Assembly: GCA_958405585.1 (NCBI GenBank)
Contig: CATYEP010000009.1
Coordinates: 1 to 23,825, forward strand
DNA: 23,825 nt
Source of the DNA: an uncultured Eubacteriales bacterium
GTDB lineage: Bacteria > Bacillota > Clostridia > Christensenellales > Borkfalkiaceae
Direction of reading: 5' to 3'
In this document: positions 15,269 to 22,403 of the stretch, in pieces
How positions within the stretch are numbered: position 1 is the first letter of the stretch
How the letters are laid out: the number at the start of each line of letters is the position of its first letter
Made by a program: the position numbers and the translations under genes
Notes under the pieces: model-generated
Told to the model about the DNA's origin: nothing
Database searches by the model: none
The model's input: the letters and a program-made list of their open reading frames with translations, nothing else

Positions 15269-15297
15269 ATTATACCACTTTCTTACGCTTTTGGCAA
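15269..15297 (-). promoter_or_regulatory. SigmaA promoter of the rimP-nusA-infB operon
   Basis: TTGCCA (15292-15297), a 17-nt spacer, then a perfect TATAAT (15269-15274) on the minus strand. It overlaps the last codons of the upstream exonuclease gene, whose stop is at 15283-15285. Transcription should begin near 15262 and carry the leader terminator before rimP. Confidence 0.85.
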
Positions 15298-16845
15298 GCA
15301 TTTTTTTGCCTTTATCAATTCAATAAAGATTTTTGCCGTCGTCAAAGCGTCATCCCACGCCCTGTGATGATTGAAACTGATCCCGTAATGATCCGCCAAC
15401 GTATTCAGCTTATAGTTGGAAAGAAAAAGCATGCTCTGTGCAAGCGACATGGTATCGTATGTTTTAAATTCAAAAGCATACTCCTCCTTCTCCGCGTAAT
15501 AACGCACAAATTTATAGTCGAACTGCACATTATGCCCTACCAACAGGCACCCGTCGCAGAATTTCACGAAATCCGGAATTACTTCCCCGATCTTCGGAGC
15601 ATCCTTCACCATGTCGTCCGTGATCCCCGTCAGCTTTACGATCTCGTCATCCAGCTTTCTCTCCGGATTCACAAGCGTCGTGAATTTTTCCTTGATCTCA
15701 CCGCCGATGATCTTCACCGCTCCGATCTCCGTGATCGCGTCCATCTTCCCGCCCGTCGGGGAGTTCACCAATCCCGTCGTCTCCAAGTCAAACACCACAA
15801 ACGTGTTCTTCACAAGATCCTCCGGAATGACCGACTGATCAAACAGGTTCATTTGGCTGTAGTCGATCAATTCTTCGGGGGATACCTTCGAATAATGCAT
15901 CGGCACCGCCTTTCCCTGCCGCTTTTCCGGTACAAACCCTTCCGGTGCATGTCCGCGATTGATGTATCGGCCCGTAAAACTCAATCTCTCTCCGTACATT
16001 TCATTTTCGCCCGTGACAGCTATCCAGTCGCCTTCCTTTATTTCACGGATCTTTTCTTCCGTTCGCTTGCGCGGAAAATACGAAAACGACATCATTCCCG
16101 TTCCGTCGTTGACCGTATAACGAAGATAAGGCTTCCCATCTTTCACTACCGCACCGCTTGCGTCCGTTTTCGGCTTCGTCGTACGCTCCTGAATAAAAGT
16201 GACTTCGCCGCAAATCGTCAGCGCATCGCTCGTAAAATCACAGTCCGCAATATATGTCGCATTTTTCGGAACGTTCGATTCGTCGATCGTCTCAAAACCT
16301 TCCACCGGGAACGTGCGCGCCGGACGATAATCGAACGGCTCCTCTTCCTCTTCTGTCTCTTCGTCCAGAATGCCCGCCTTTTCTTTATCCACAAGTTTGC
16401 CTTCGAATACGTTGCAGAAATTCCGCTCCAACATCCCCTTCACGCCTGTGAGAAGCTGCTCATTCTTTTCAAAAAATCCGCGCTCCGCCCCGTCCACACC
16501 GAACGTGAATTGCATCGGATCGCCCGGCGTTACCGTTATATCTTCCGCACGGATGCATGCCGCAGCCGCCCGATGAGAATGATTAAGATATTCAAGTATC
16601 TTGTGGCGGATCAGCTGCGGATCCGCCACAAGCTTTACAAGTTTCAATTCTCCCTTGAAAAGCGGCGGCACTGCTTCCCGAACCGCTTCTTGCGCCGCTT
16701 GCTCATCCTGCGCCGTATAAGGAGTATCCGTGATCACTTCAAACAGACATTTCCGCTCCGATTCGTCGATTTCAATTTTTCGCAATACCGCACGTTTCAA
16801 TCCGTCATTTTCGCGGATCTTCCGTAAAAATTCAATCTGCGTCAT
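15283..16845 (-). CDS. PolC-type N-terminal/OB/DEDDh exonuclease protein without a polymerase
   Basis: The protein has 520 residues, while PolC usually has about 1,400. Residues 1-175 resemble the PolC N-terminal region, ending in an acidic EETEEEEE linker. Residues 195-300 match the PolC OB fold (TYIADCDFTSDALTICGEV, YTVNDGTGMMSFSYFPRK, WIAVTGENEMYGERL). Residues 347-512 form a complete DEDDh 3'-5' exonuclease: Asp353/Glu355 (VFDLETTGL), Asp443 (GHNVQFDYKF), His494 and Asp499 (HHRAWDDA). The PHP halves that normally flank the exonuclease and the whole polymerase are missing, replaced by a linker with QMNLF (331-335), a beta-clamp-binding pentapeptide. A clean stop is followed by a promoter and rimP, so there is no room for a frameshifted remainder. 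It overlaps ispG by 14 bases. The likely role is a trans-acting proofreading exonuclease; repair or RNA processing is an alternative. Confidence 0.9.
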   Translation of the reverse strand: MTQIEFLRKIRENDGLKRAVLRKIEIDESERKCLFEVITDTPYTAQDEQAAQEAVREAVPPLFKGELKLVKLVADPQLIRHKILEYLNHSHRAAAACIRAEDITVTPGDPMQFTFGVDGAERGFFEKNEQLLTGVKGMLERNFCNVFEGKLVDKEKAGILDEETEEEEEPFDYRPARTFPVEGFETIDESNVPKNATYIADCDFTSDALTICGEVTFIQERTTKPKTDASGAVVKDGKPYLRYTVNDGTGMMSFSYFPRKRTEEKIREIKEGDWIAVTGENEMYGERLSFTGRYINRGHAPEGFVPEKRQGKAVPMHYSKVSPEELIDYSQMNLFDQSVIPEDLVKNTFVVFDLETTGLVNSPTGGKMDAITEIGAVKIIGGEIKEKFTTLVNPERKLDDEIVKLTGITDDMVKDAPKIGEVIPDFVKFCDGCLLVGHNVQFDYKFVRYYAEKEEYAFEFKTYDTMSLAQSMLFLSNYKLNTLADHYGISFNHHRAWDDALTTAKIFIELIKAKKCLPKA

Positions 16846-17911
16846 CCGTTCCGTCCTTTTCTTTGCTCTTTTCCGCTAATAACGCGCCGATCTCCGCCAA
16901 AAACTCTTCCCTCGCCCGGCTGGCCGGCACTGTCTTATACGGCTCACCGTGTCGGAAAATCACGCATTTGTCCTTTCCTCCCGCGATACCGAGATCACAG
17001 TCTTTTGCCTCGCCAGGCCCGTTCACCACACAGCCCATTACGGCAACCTTAATATGCTCCCGCACCGCAAAGGTCACTCTCTCTACTTCCTGCGCCAGCG
17101 CCATGCTGTTCCACTCGCATCTGCCGCAGGTCGGGCAAGCCACCACTTCCGCATAGTTTTTGCGAAGCCCGCACGCCCGCAATATCCGTTCCGCCGCATA
17201 GATCTCTTCCACCGGATCTTCCGTGAGCGATACGCGGATCGTATCCCCGATCCCGTCCAGAAGCAATGCCCCGATCCCGACCGCACTCTTTACGATCCCG
17301 CTCTCTTTTGTTCCCGCTTCCGTAACGCCGACGTGCAGCGGGTAATCTGTCTTCTTCGCAAGCAGACGATACGCTTCCACTGTCAGAGGTACGGACGATG
17401 CCTTAACGGAAATCACGATATCCGAAACACCGTACTTTTCCAATATACCGACATTGTAAAGGGCGCTCTCTACCAATGCCTTTGCACTCCTGCCGTACTT
17501 TTCGAGAAAATTCTTCTCAATGCTGCCCGTATTTGCGCCTACCCGCACAGGGATACCGTGCGCACGGATACAGTCTGCCACACGGCGGATATCCGCCTCC
17601 GCCCCGATATTTCCAGGATTGATCCGCACTTTATCCGCGCCGTTTTCGATTGCCAATACCGCCAGCTTCGATGAAAAATGTATGTCCGCAACCAGCGGAA
17701 TAGGCGATCCGTCCCGCACCGCACGGATCGCACCGGCATCCCGTTCGTCACGCACCGCAACGCGGACAATTTCACACCCCGCCTGCGCCAGCCTTACTAT
17801 CTGCGCAATCGTCGCTTCCGTATCCGACGTAGGCGTCGTCGTCATCGACTGCACTCTGACCCCGGCTCCGCCGCCGACCGCCACACCGCCGACTTTTACC
17901 TGTCTGCTCAT
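16832..17911 (-). CDS. ispG: 4-hydroxy-3-methylbut-2-enyl diphosphate synthase (IspG/GcpE)
   Basis: This is a 359-residue bacterial two-domain IspG. The TIM barrel begins with VKVGGVAVGGGAGVRVQSMT and has VADIHF, KVRINPGNIG and RVGANTGSIE. The C-terminal iron-sulphur domain supplies Cys259 and Cys262 (CPTCGR) and Cys294 (MGCVVNGPGEA), the three cysteines that hold the 4Fe-4S cluster, with Glu301 as the fourth ligand. It catalyses the penultimate step of the MEP isoprenoid pathway. GGAG lies six bases before the ATG. It directly follows the terminator at the end of nrdR and overlaps the next gene, with which it must be co-transcribed. In many Clostridia ispG also lies just before polC, but the usual dxr and rseP genes are absent here. 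Confidence 0.98.
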   Translation of the reverse strand: MSRQVKVGGVAVGGGAGVRVQSMTTTPTSDTEATIAQIVRLAQAGCEIVRVAVRDERDAGAIRAVRDGSPIPLVADIHFSSKLAVLAIENGADKVRINPGNIGAEADIRRVADCIRAHGIPVRVGANTGSIEKNFLEKYGRSAKALVESALYNVGILEKYGVSDIVISVKASSVPLTVEAYRLLAKKTDYPLHVGVTEAGTKESGIVKSAVGIGALLLDGIGDTIRVSLTEDPVEEIYAAERILRACGLRKNYAEVVACPTCGRCEWNSMALAQEVERVTFAVREHIKVAVMGCVVNGPGEAKDCDLGIAGGKDKCVIFRHGEPYKTVPASRAREEFLAEIGALLAEKSKEKDGTDDAD

Positions 17912-17934
17912 TCACTTCTCCTTTTTCCGCAGCG

Positions 17935-17959
17935 AAAAAGAAGCCCTCATTCGGGCTTC
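17935..17959 (-). terminator. Intrinsic terminator overlapping the nrdR stop codon
   Basis: On the minus strand GAAGCCC-GAATGA-GGGCTTC is followed by TTTTT. The loop contains the nrdR stop codon TGA, so the last nrdR codons form the left arm. The ispG ribosome site begins a few bases later. Readthrough, or an unseen promoter, must supply ispG. Confidence 0.8.
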
Positions 17960-18432
17960 TGCGGGGTTTGTTTGGTTTTGTTTTCACGCATCAGCGTTTC
18001 AAGCTCTTCCATAAACGACGATATATCCGTAAACTGACGGTACACCGAAGCATACCGCACATACGCTACTTCATCGATCTCTTTCAGCCCTTCCATGACC
18101 ATTTCGCCCAGTTTTTTCGACGAGATCTCCTGATCCAAAGAATTATAGACCTGCTTTTTAATATCATCCACAAGCCTGTCGATCTTCGATATCGAGACAG
18201 GACGCTTTTCACATGCTTTGATGATCCCGTTTTTCAGTTTATTGGGATCAAACGCCTGCCTGTTCCCGCCGTTCTTGACCACAAGAACCGGCGTCGTTTC
18301 GATCGTCTCGTACGTCGTGAACCGCCTGCCGCACTGAATACATTCGCGCCTGCGGCGGATCGTTCTGCCTTCGTCCGTAGAACGGCTGTCAATCACTTTA
18401 CTCTCCGGACAACCGCAGTACATACATTTCAT
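17947..18432 (-). CDS. nrdR: Ribonucleotide reductase repressor NrdR
   Basis: The protein has 161 residues. The N-terminal zinc ribbon has Cys3, Cys6, Cys31 and Cys34 (MKCMYCG and RRECIQCGRRFTTYE). The SKVIDSRSTDEG and IRRRREC segments between them are the DNA-binding part. An ATP-cone domain follows at about 45-140 (VVKNGGNRQAFDPNKL, ISKIDRLVDDIK). NrdR senses dATP/ATP and represses nrd genes, none of which is in this window. The chosen ATG at 18430-18432 has AGGAG ten bases upstream; a start seven codons earlier is less typical of the family. The C-terminal tail after about residue 145 is short and polar. Confidence 0.97.
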   Translation of the reverse strand: MKCMYCGCPESKVIDSRSTDEGRTIRRRRECIQCGRRFTTYETIETTPVLVVKNGGNRQAFDPNKLKNGIIKACEKRPVSISKIDRLVDDIKKQVYNSLDQEISSKKLGEMVMEGLKEIDEVAYVRYASVYRQFTDISSFMEELETLMRENKTKQTPQKPE

Positions 18433-18473
18433 ACTTTTTCTGCTCCTATACAATCGCTTGTGGCTTTTTCAAA

Positions 18474-18502
18474 AGTATAACACAAAATCCTGCGGTTGTA
18501 AA
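18474..18502 (-). promoter_or_regulatory. SigmaA promoter of nrdR
   Basis: TTTACA (18497-18502), 17 nt, TATACT (18474-18479) on the minus strand. Transcription should start near 18467, giving a leader of about 35 nt with the AGGAG site. No NrdR box was recognised with confidence. Confidence 0.8.
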
Positions 18503-18546
18503 GCATTTCCAGAAATTTCCTCTTATACGCTCGCTTTTTTCGCCTT

Positions 18547-19716
18547 TTAACCCTGATTTTGCAGATATAAGACAGATTCTTCCGCATTTTTCCGCTCGAT
18601 CGCCCGAATATACACTTCCTCGATCCGACGCGCAAATGTCTCCTTCGAATATTCTTCTGCCGCCGACCTGCACGCCGATTCCATCTTTTCGCCCGCATGC
18701 GCAACAATCTCTTTCAGTCCCGTGCAAAAACTTTCATAATCCGTGAAGCGATATCCGTTTTCTCCGTTGCGCACGATCGCATGAATACACGGATCTTCCC
18801 GACACAGTACAGGCGTGCCGCTCGCCAGCGCTTCAAAATACGTCAACCCCTGTGTTTCACTCGTCGACGCACTGACAAATATATCCGCCGCCGCATAACA
18901 TTGGGGCACTTCGTCCGGCTGAACCGTTCCCAAAAACACAACCCTGTCTTTCAGATCCTCCGCCTGCTCTTCCAGCGCCTTGCCCTCCGGTCCGTATCCC
19001 CCGATCAGAAGCACCAATTCCGGATCGTTCATTTCACGAATAAACGAGATCAGTTCCCCGATATTCTTTTCCTTGGCAAGTCTGCCAATAAACAAAAGAC
19101 TGCGCCGCCCCGCCGCGATCTCCTTTACTTTCCGATACATTTCGCCATACTCCGGCGAACGGAAAGCCTCCAAATTCAGCCCCGACGGCACTACATATAT
19201 GTCTGTTTCCACCCCGTAACTTTGCAAAAGCTGCCGCGTCTTTACCGTGGGCGCCACAACTGCATCCACAAGCCGCAGGCGCTCTTTCGTGAACTTCTTC
19301 GCCGCATACCGCCCGAAACGGTCGCTGAATCGGAACAGGTACCGCGCATAATCCTCATAGACCGTATGATATGTATTCACCAGCGGAACATCCAGTTTGT
19401 TCGCGATCTTCTTTGCCGGTCCGAACGTGCAAAATTCGCATTGCGAATGGACAATGTCCGGCTCCCAGTCCAGAATTTCCGAATAGATGCTCGGCGGGAA
19501 CCCCATGCGAAACCGTACCGTCGGCGCCACAAATGCGTCCAATCCCACCGACGGCAAATACCACACGCCATCTTCCCTTACATTGTCTTTTTGCTTCAAT
19601 GTCAGCACACGTACCTCATGGCCGCGCTCTCTCAATCCTTCGCTCAGATTGACCGTCGACGTCACCACTCCGTTGATCGTCGGTCTGTAAAAATCTGTCG
19701 TCAATAATATCTTCAT
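18547..19716 (-). CDS. GT4-family glycosyltransferase (diacylglycerol glucosyltransferase-like)
   Basis: The GT-B protein has 389 residues. The acceptor-side domain starts MKILLTTDFYRPTINGVVTS with the GV glycine loop, and includes IVHSQCEF and NTYHTVYEDYARY. The donor-side domain has FIGRLAKEKNIGELI (Arg212, Lys217), IGGYGPEG and the EX7E motif Glu287-Glu295 (SETQGLTYFEALASG). This pattern matches retaining GT4 enzymes such as 1,2-diacylglycerol 3-glucosyltransferases, which make glycolipid anchors at the inner face of the membrane. The exact sugar and acceptor cannot be read from the sequence. The ATG at 19714-19716 has only a weak AAAAGG site. A GTG thirteen codons upstream has GGAGG eleven bases before it and is a credible alternative. 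It has its own promoter and no obvious terminator before nrdR. Confidence 0.9.
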   Translation of the reverse strand: MKILLTTDFYRPTINGVVTSTVNLSEGLRERGHEVRVLTLKQKDNVREDGVWYLPSVGLDAFVAPTVRFRMGFPPSIYSEILDWEPDIVHSQCEFCTFGPAKKIANKLDVPLVNTYHTVYEDYARYLFRFSDRFGRYAAKKFTKERLRLVDAVVAPTVKTRQLLQSYGVETDIYVVPSGLNLEAFRSPEYGEMYRKVKEIAAGRRSLLFIGRLAKEKNIGELISFIREMNDPELVLLIGGYGPEGKALEEQAEDLKDRVVFLGTVQPDEVPQCYAAADIFVSASTSETQGLTYFEALASGTPVLCREDPCIHAIVRNGENGYRFTDYESFCTGLKEIVAHAGEKMESACRSAAEEYSKETFARRIEEVYIRAIERKNAEESVLYLQNQG

Positions 19717-19798
19717 ATGATTGCCTTTTGTATTATCTTTATTCTTCTCTCTCACGAGAAATACACCCTCCTGCCATTCTTTTTTCTCTCTCTTCAGT

Positions 19799-19827
19799 AT
19801 TATAACAGATTCACACCTTTTTTTCAA
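19799..19827 (-). promoter_or_regulatory. SigmaA promoter of the glycosyltransferase gene
   Basis: TTGAAA (19822-19827), 17 nt, and a perfect TATAAT (19799-19804) on the minus strand. Transcription would begin near 19792, leaving a leader of about 75 nt. Confidence 0.85.
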
Positions 19828-19951
19828 CATATTTTTTTAAAGTCACAAAAATTGTCAGAATTCTCCATCCACGTACCTGCTTAACCTTCCCCCTCCCATT
19901 TATCATTTTAAATTTTTAAAAATACCGCGCACGGCTTTTCTTGCTTTCAAC

Positions 19952-19981
19952 CCGCCGCCCGTAAAAATTTACGGGCGGCGG
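19952..19981. repeat. Inverted repeat, GC-rich
   Basis: CCGCCGCCCGTAAA and its exact reverse complement are separated by two bases, so a stem of about 13 bp with an A/T-rich loop forms on either strand. The flanks are not U-rich, so it is not a standard terminator. Confidence 0.8.
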
Positions 19982-20067
19982 CAAACAATCCGCTCCGCAA
20001 AAAGCAAATGATTTAAAAAAACGAAAAACTGCTTTGACCGCTTTTGCTGCTGCACGTCTTGTGCAGG

Positions 20068-20107
20068 AAAGCCGCGTCCCGCAATTTACTTTGCGGGACG
20101 CGGCTTT
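20068..20107. repeat. Perfect 17-bp inverted repeat
   Basis: Arms at 20068-20084 and 20091-20107 are exact complements (AAAGCCGCGTCCCGCAA and its reverse complement) around a 6-nt loop. The stem is very stable, but no U-run follows on either strand. A small CTGCAC-GTCTT-GTGCAG hairpin sits directly beside it at 20050-20066. Confidence 0.85.
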
Positions 20108-20121
20108 GCTTACTATATTTT

Positions 20122-20154
20122 AACAGCCGTACCGCTTGCAACGGCACGGCTGTT
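20122..20154 (-). terminator. Hairpin after leuA, possible terminator
   Basis: Arms AACAGCCGTGCCG and CGGTACGGCTGTT (20122-20154) pair with one G-U on one strand, starting about 15 bases after the leuA stop. On the minus strand it is followed by AAAATATAG rather than U residues. It may be the leuA 3' end but is not canonical. Confidence 0.4.
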
Positions 20155-20168
20155 TCCCTGTCTTTGAT

Positions 20169-21830
20169 TCATTCCTTAAAATAATTGTTCAAAGCCGACA
20201 CAAGCGCATTGATCGACGACTGGATAATATCTTCATCCACTCCCGCGCCCCAATACAATTTGCCGCCTTTCTCCAAACCTACAAACGAAAGCGCCTTGGA
20301 ATCGGACTTTTCACTCATTGCATGCTGTTCGTATGTCGTAAGGACAAATTCCACCTCGAAATGTTTTTTCAGCGCATTCGTCACTGCGTCCAACCGACCG
20401 TTTCCGTCCGCCATTACCACACAGTCTTTCCCTTTGCTCCTCACGGTAACGGTCGCGGTGATCCCTTCGGGGATCTGCTTGAAATGACACTCCGGAATGT
20501 CAAACACCGCGCGGTTGTGTATAAACTTCTCTTCAAATACCCTGTATACTTCCGCAGGCTTGAGTTCTTTATGCGTTCTGTCCGATACGCCCTTTGCAGC
20601 ATATCCCATCGCTTCTTTGAATCCGCCCGGCAAATTCAAGCCGTAATTTTCCTGCAAAATGTAGCCTACGCCGCCTTTCCCTGACTGCGAATTGATGCGG
20701 ATAACGTCCGTCTGATATTCGCGACCCACATCCTGCGGATCGATCGGAAGATACGGTACATCCCAGCAAGGAGACTTGTGCTCCTTTCTCCACTGCATCC
20801 CTTTTGCAATCGCATCCTGATGCGACCCGGAAAACGCCGCAAAAACCAGCGCTCCGCCGTACGGCTGGCGCGGCGAAACCTCCATTTGCGTATATTCCGT
20901 GTATCTTGCACAGATCTCAGGCATAAACGAAAAATCAAGTTTCGGGTCCACTCCCTGCGAATACATATTCATTGCGATCGTCACAATATCCGCGTTTCCC
21001 GTGCGTTCCCCGTTTCCGAACAGCGTGCCTTCCACCCTGTCCGCACCGGCAAGCAGCCCCGCTTCCGACGCCCCTACCGCACAGCCGCGGTCATTGTGCG
21101 GATGCAGGCTCAGCATCACGTTTTCCCGATAACGCAGATTCTTGGAAATATATTCCACCTGCTGCGCAAAAACGTGCGGCATCGCGTTCTCCACCGTCGC
21201 CGGTATGTTGATGACCGCCTTCCGATCCTTGGTCGGCTGCCATACGTCCAGTACCGCGTTACAAACTTCAAGCGCATATTCCGGCTCCGTTCCCGTAAAC
21301 GATTCGGGACTGTATTCAAACCGATAATCCGCCCCCGCTTCTTCCGTGAGCTGTTTGAGAAGTTTTGCCCCCTCCACTGCAATTTTCAGGATCTGCGCTT
21401 TGTCCTTCCTGAATACCTGTTCCCGCTGTGCTACCGACGTCGAATTGTATACGTGCACAATTACATTCTTCGCCCCGCGGATCGCTTCAAATGTCTTGCG
21501 GATAATGTGTTCGCGCGCCTGCGTCAGAACCTGGATCGTTACATCGTCCGGAATCAGCCCGTTGTCGATCAGCGTTCGCAGAAACGTGTACTCCGTTTCA
21601 CTTGCAGCAGGAAATCCGACCTCTATCTCTTTAAACCCGATCTTCAAAAGCAACTTGAAAAATTCGACTTTCTGCTCCAAGGTCATCGGCTCGATCAGCG
21701 CCTGATTTCCGTCCCGAAGATCTACGCTACACCAGACCGGCGCTTTCTCTACCGCATCCTTTTCCGCCCAGTCCATACACCGCACCGGAGGAAGAAAATA
21801 CTGCTTCGTGTATTTTTCATAATTTTTCAT
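20169..21830 (-). CDS. leuA: 2-isopropylmalate synthase
   Basis: This is a 553-residue LeuA of the longer subtype. The ATG at 21828-21830 follows GGAGAGGG; an upstream TTG in frame is rejected. Residues 35-45 hold SVDLRDGNQAL with the metal-binding Asp40, and HPHND at 243-247 gives the two histidine metal ligands. EVGFPAASETEY, VHVYNSTS and FGNGERTGNADIVT complete the HMGL TIM barrel. The C-terminal part after about residue 430 is the leucine-binding LeuA_dimer domain, which ends in VSALNNYFKE. It condenses acetyl-CoA with 2-oxoisovalerate, the first committed step of leucine synthesis. The gene is alone, without leuBCD beside it, and is controlled by a leucine T-box leader. Confidence 0.97.
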   Translation of the reverse strand: MKNYEKYTKQYFLPPVRCMDWAEKDAVEKAPVWCSVDLRDGNQALIEPMTLEQKVEFFKLLLKIGFKEIEVGFPAASETEYTFLRTLIDNGLIPDDVTIQVLTQAREHIIRKTFEAIRGAKNVIVHVYNSTSVAQREQVFRKDKAQILKIAVEGAKLLKQLTEEAGADYRFEYSPESFTGTEPEYALEVCNAVLDVWQPTKDRKAVINIPATVENAMPHVFAQQVEYISKNLRYRENVMLSLHPHNDRGCAVGASEAGLLAGADRVEGTLFGNGERTGNADIVTIAMNMYSQGVDPKLDFSFMPEICARYTEYTQMEVSPRQPYGGALVFAAFSGSHQDAIAKGMQWRKEHKSPCWDVPYLPIDPQDVGREYQTDVIRINSQSGKGGVGYILQENYGLNLPGGFKEAMGYAAKGVSDRTHKELKPAEVYRVFEEKFIHNRAVFDIPECHFKQIPEGITATVTVRSKGKDCVVMADGNGRLDAVTNALKKHFEVEFVLTTYEQHAMSEKSDSKALSFVGLEKGGKLYWGAGVDEDIIQSSINALVSALNNYFKE

Positions 21831-21915
21831 GGCTTTGCCCTCTCCTTTCTCAGATTTTTTCGTCTGCCGCAAGTCCCGAATCGTGCCTTCCGCTTTGCTT
21901 CCTTTTCAATAAATT

Positions 21916-21983
21916 AACGCACATCTGCGCAAATCCGTTAAAATAACGCGCGTCTGCGCAAAACTGTTGCGCAGACGCGCGTT
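21916..21983 (-). repeat. Inverted repeat plus third partial copy between T-box and leuA
   Basis: Arms at 21945-21961 and 21967-21983 are exact 17-bp complements (AACGCGCGTCTGCGCAA and its reverse complement) around a 5-nt loop. A third copy at 21916-21933 differs at two positions which still allow G-U pairs with the arm at 21967-21983. On the minus-strand RNA the first-made arm could therefore pair with either of two later arms. The first pairing is followed by AUUUUAA, a weak U-tract. Confidence 0.8.
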
Positions 21984-21996
21984 CAGCTTTGCATAC

Positions 21997-22289
21997 AAAA
22001 AACAACAAACCCGATTCCATCTTTTCTGAAAAGACGAAATCGGGTTTCGCGGTACCACTTTTCTTCGCACAATTTTGTGCGCTCTCATCGGATACTTGTT
22101 TCAACAACGCATATCCCGCTCTTTTAACGGCAAGCTCCCCGTCCTGTGTCTACTCAGGTTATCCCCTTTCGCCCAGACCGCTCAGCGGCGAGTTCATACG
22201 CACACTTCGACCGTCTCACACCATCCGCCGGCTCTCTGTTACCCCATGTACAAATTACTGTTCCGCTTCTTCGCGTTTAAATAATATTT
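21997..22289 (-). promoter_or_regulatory. Leucine T-box riboswitch leader of leuA
   Basis: The leader starts near 22289. Stem I carries the distal-loop segment GGATGGTGTGAGACGG and the specifier loop GAACTCGCC, whose CTC at 22190-22192 is a leucine codon. The T-box proper, TGGTACCGCG, lies at 22048-22057 and would pair with the uncharged tRNA CCA end. A terminator with AAACCCGATT and AATCGGGTTT arms at 22007-22047 and T-residues at 21997-22002 follows. Binding of uncharged tRNA-Leu stabilises the antiterminator, so leuA is made when leucine is scarce. The gene downstream agrees with the specifier. Confidence 0.96.
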
Positions 22290-22295
22290 TTATTT

Positions 22296-22324
22296 AGTAT
22301 ACCATAACCATCGGAATTTGTAAA
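22296..22324 (-). promoter_or_regulatory. SigmaA promoter of the leuA T-box leader
   Basis: TTTACA (22319-22324), 17 nt, TATACT (22296-22301) on the minus strand. Transcription starts near 22289 and the T-box leader follows directly. Confidence 0.85.
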
Positions 22325-22403
22325 GTGTTTCCGACAAATTTTTGTTTTTCTACAAAAAAACAACGAAACATTAAAATAAACGGAAATCAGATTTGCCTGC
22401 GGC
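22325..22403. other. AT-rich gap between unknown gene and leuA promoter
   Basis: About 80 bases of A/T-rich DNA. On the minus strand a small GCC-GCA-GGC element follows the stop, and a run of seven T lies some 40 bases further on. No strong terminator was found, so some readthrough into the T-box leader is possible. Confidence 0.35.

Larger units (their letters stand above)
19831..20168. other. Intergenic region with four hairpins after leuA
   Basis: No gene is supported in this stretch. It contains four inverted repeats (19952-19981, 20050-20066, 20068-20107 and 20122-20154). None is followed by a proper U-tract on either strand. On the minus strand they would form the 3' untranslated part of the leuA transcript. 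A 31-codon minus-strand frame near 19908 lacks a ribosome site. Confidence 0.6.

Noticed and set aside
15176..15282. Possible frameshifted remainder of PolC after the exonuclease
   Set aside because: Only about 107 bases separate the stop from rimP and they hold a promoter and hairpin. No PHP or polymerase sequence is present in any frame.
15265..16827. 520-codon plus-strand open frame mirroring the PolC-derived gene
   Set aside because: It has nearly the same extent as the sense gene. The sense frame has intact exonuclease motifs, and the antisense one has none and is R/H/F-rich.
19815..19910. 31-codon minus-strand small ORF upstream of the glycosyltransferase promoter
   Set aside because: No Shine-Dalgarno sequence, it overlaps the promoter of the next gene, and its product has no recognisable feature.
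21831..21872. Upstream TTG start for leuA
   Set aside because: It would add 14 residues that include the translated Shine-Dalgarno of the true ATG and resemble no LeuA N-terminus.
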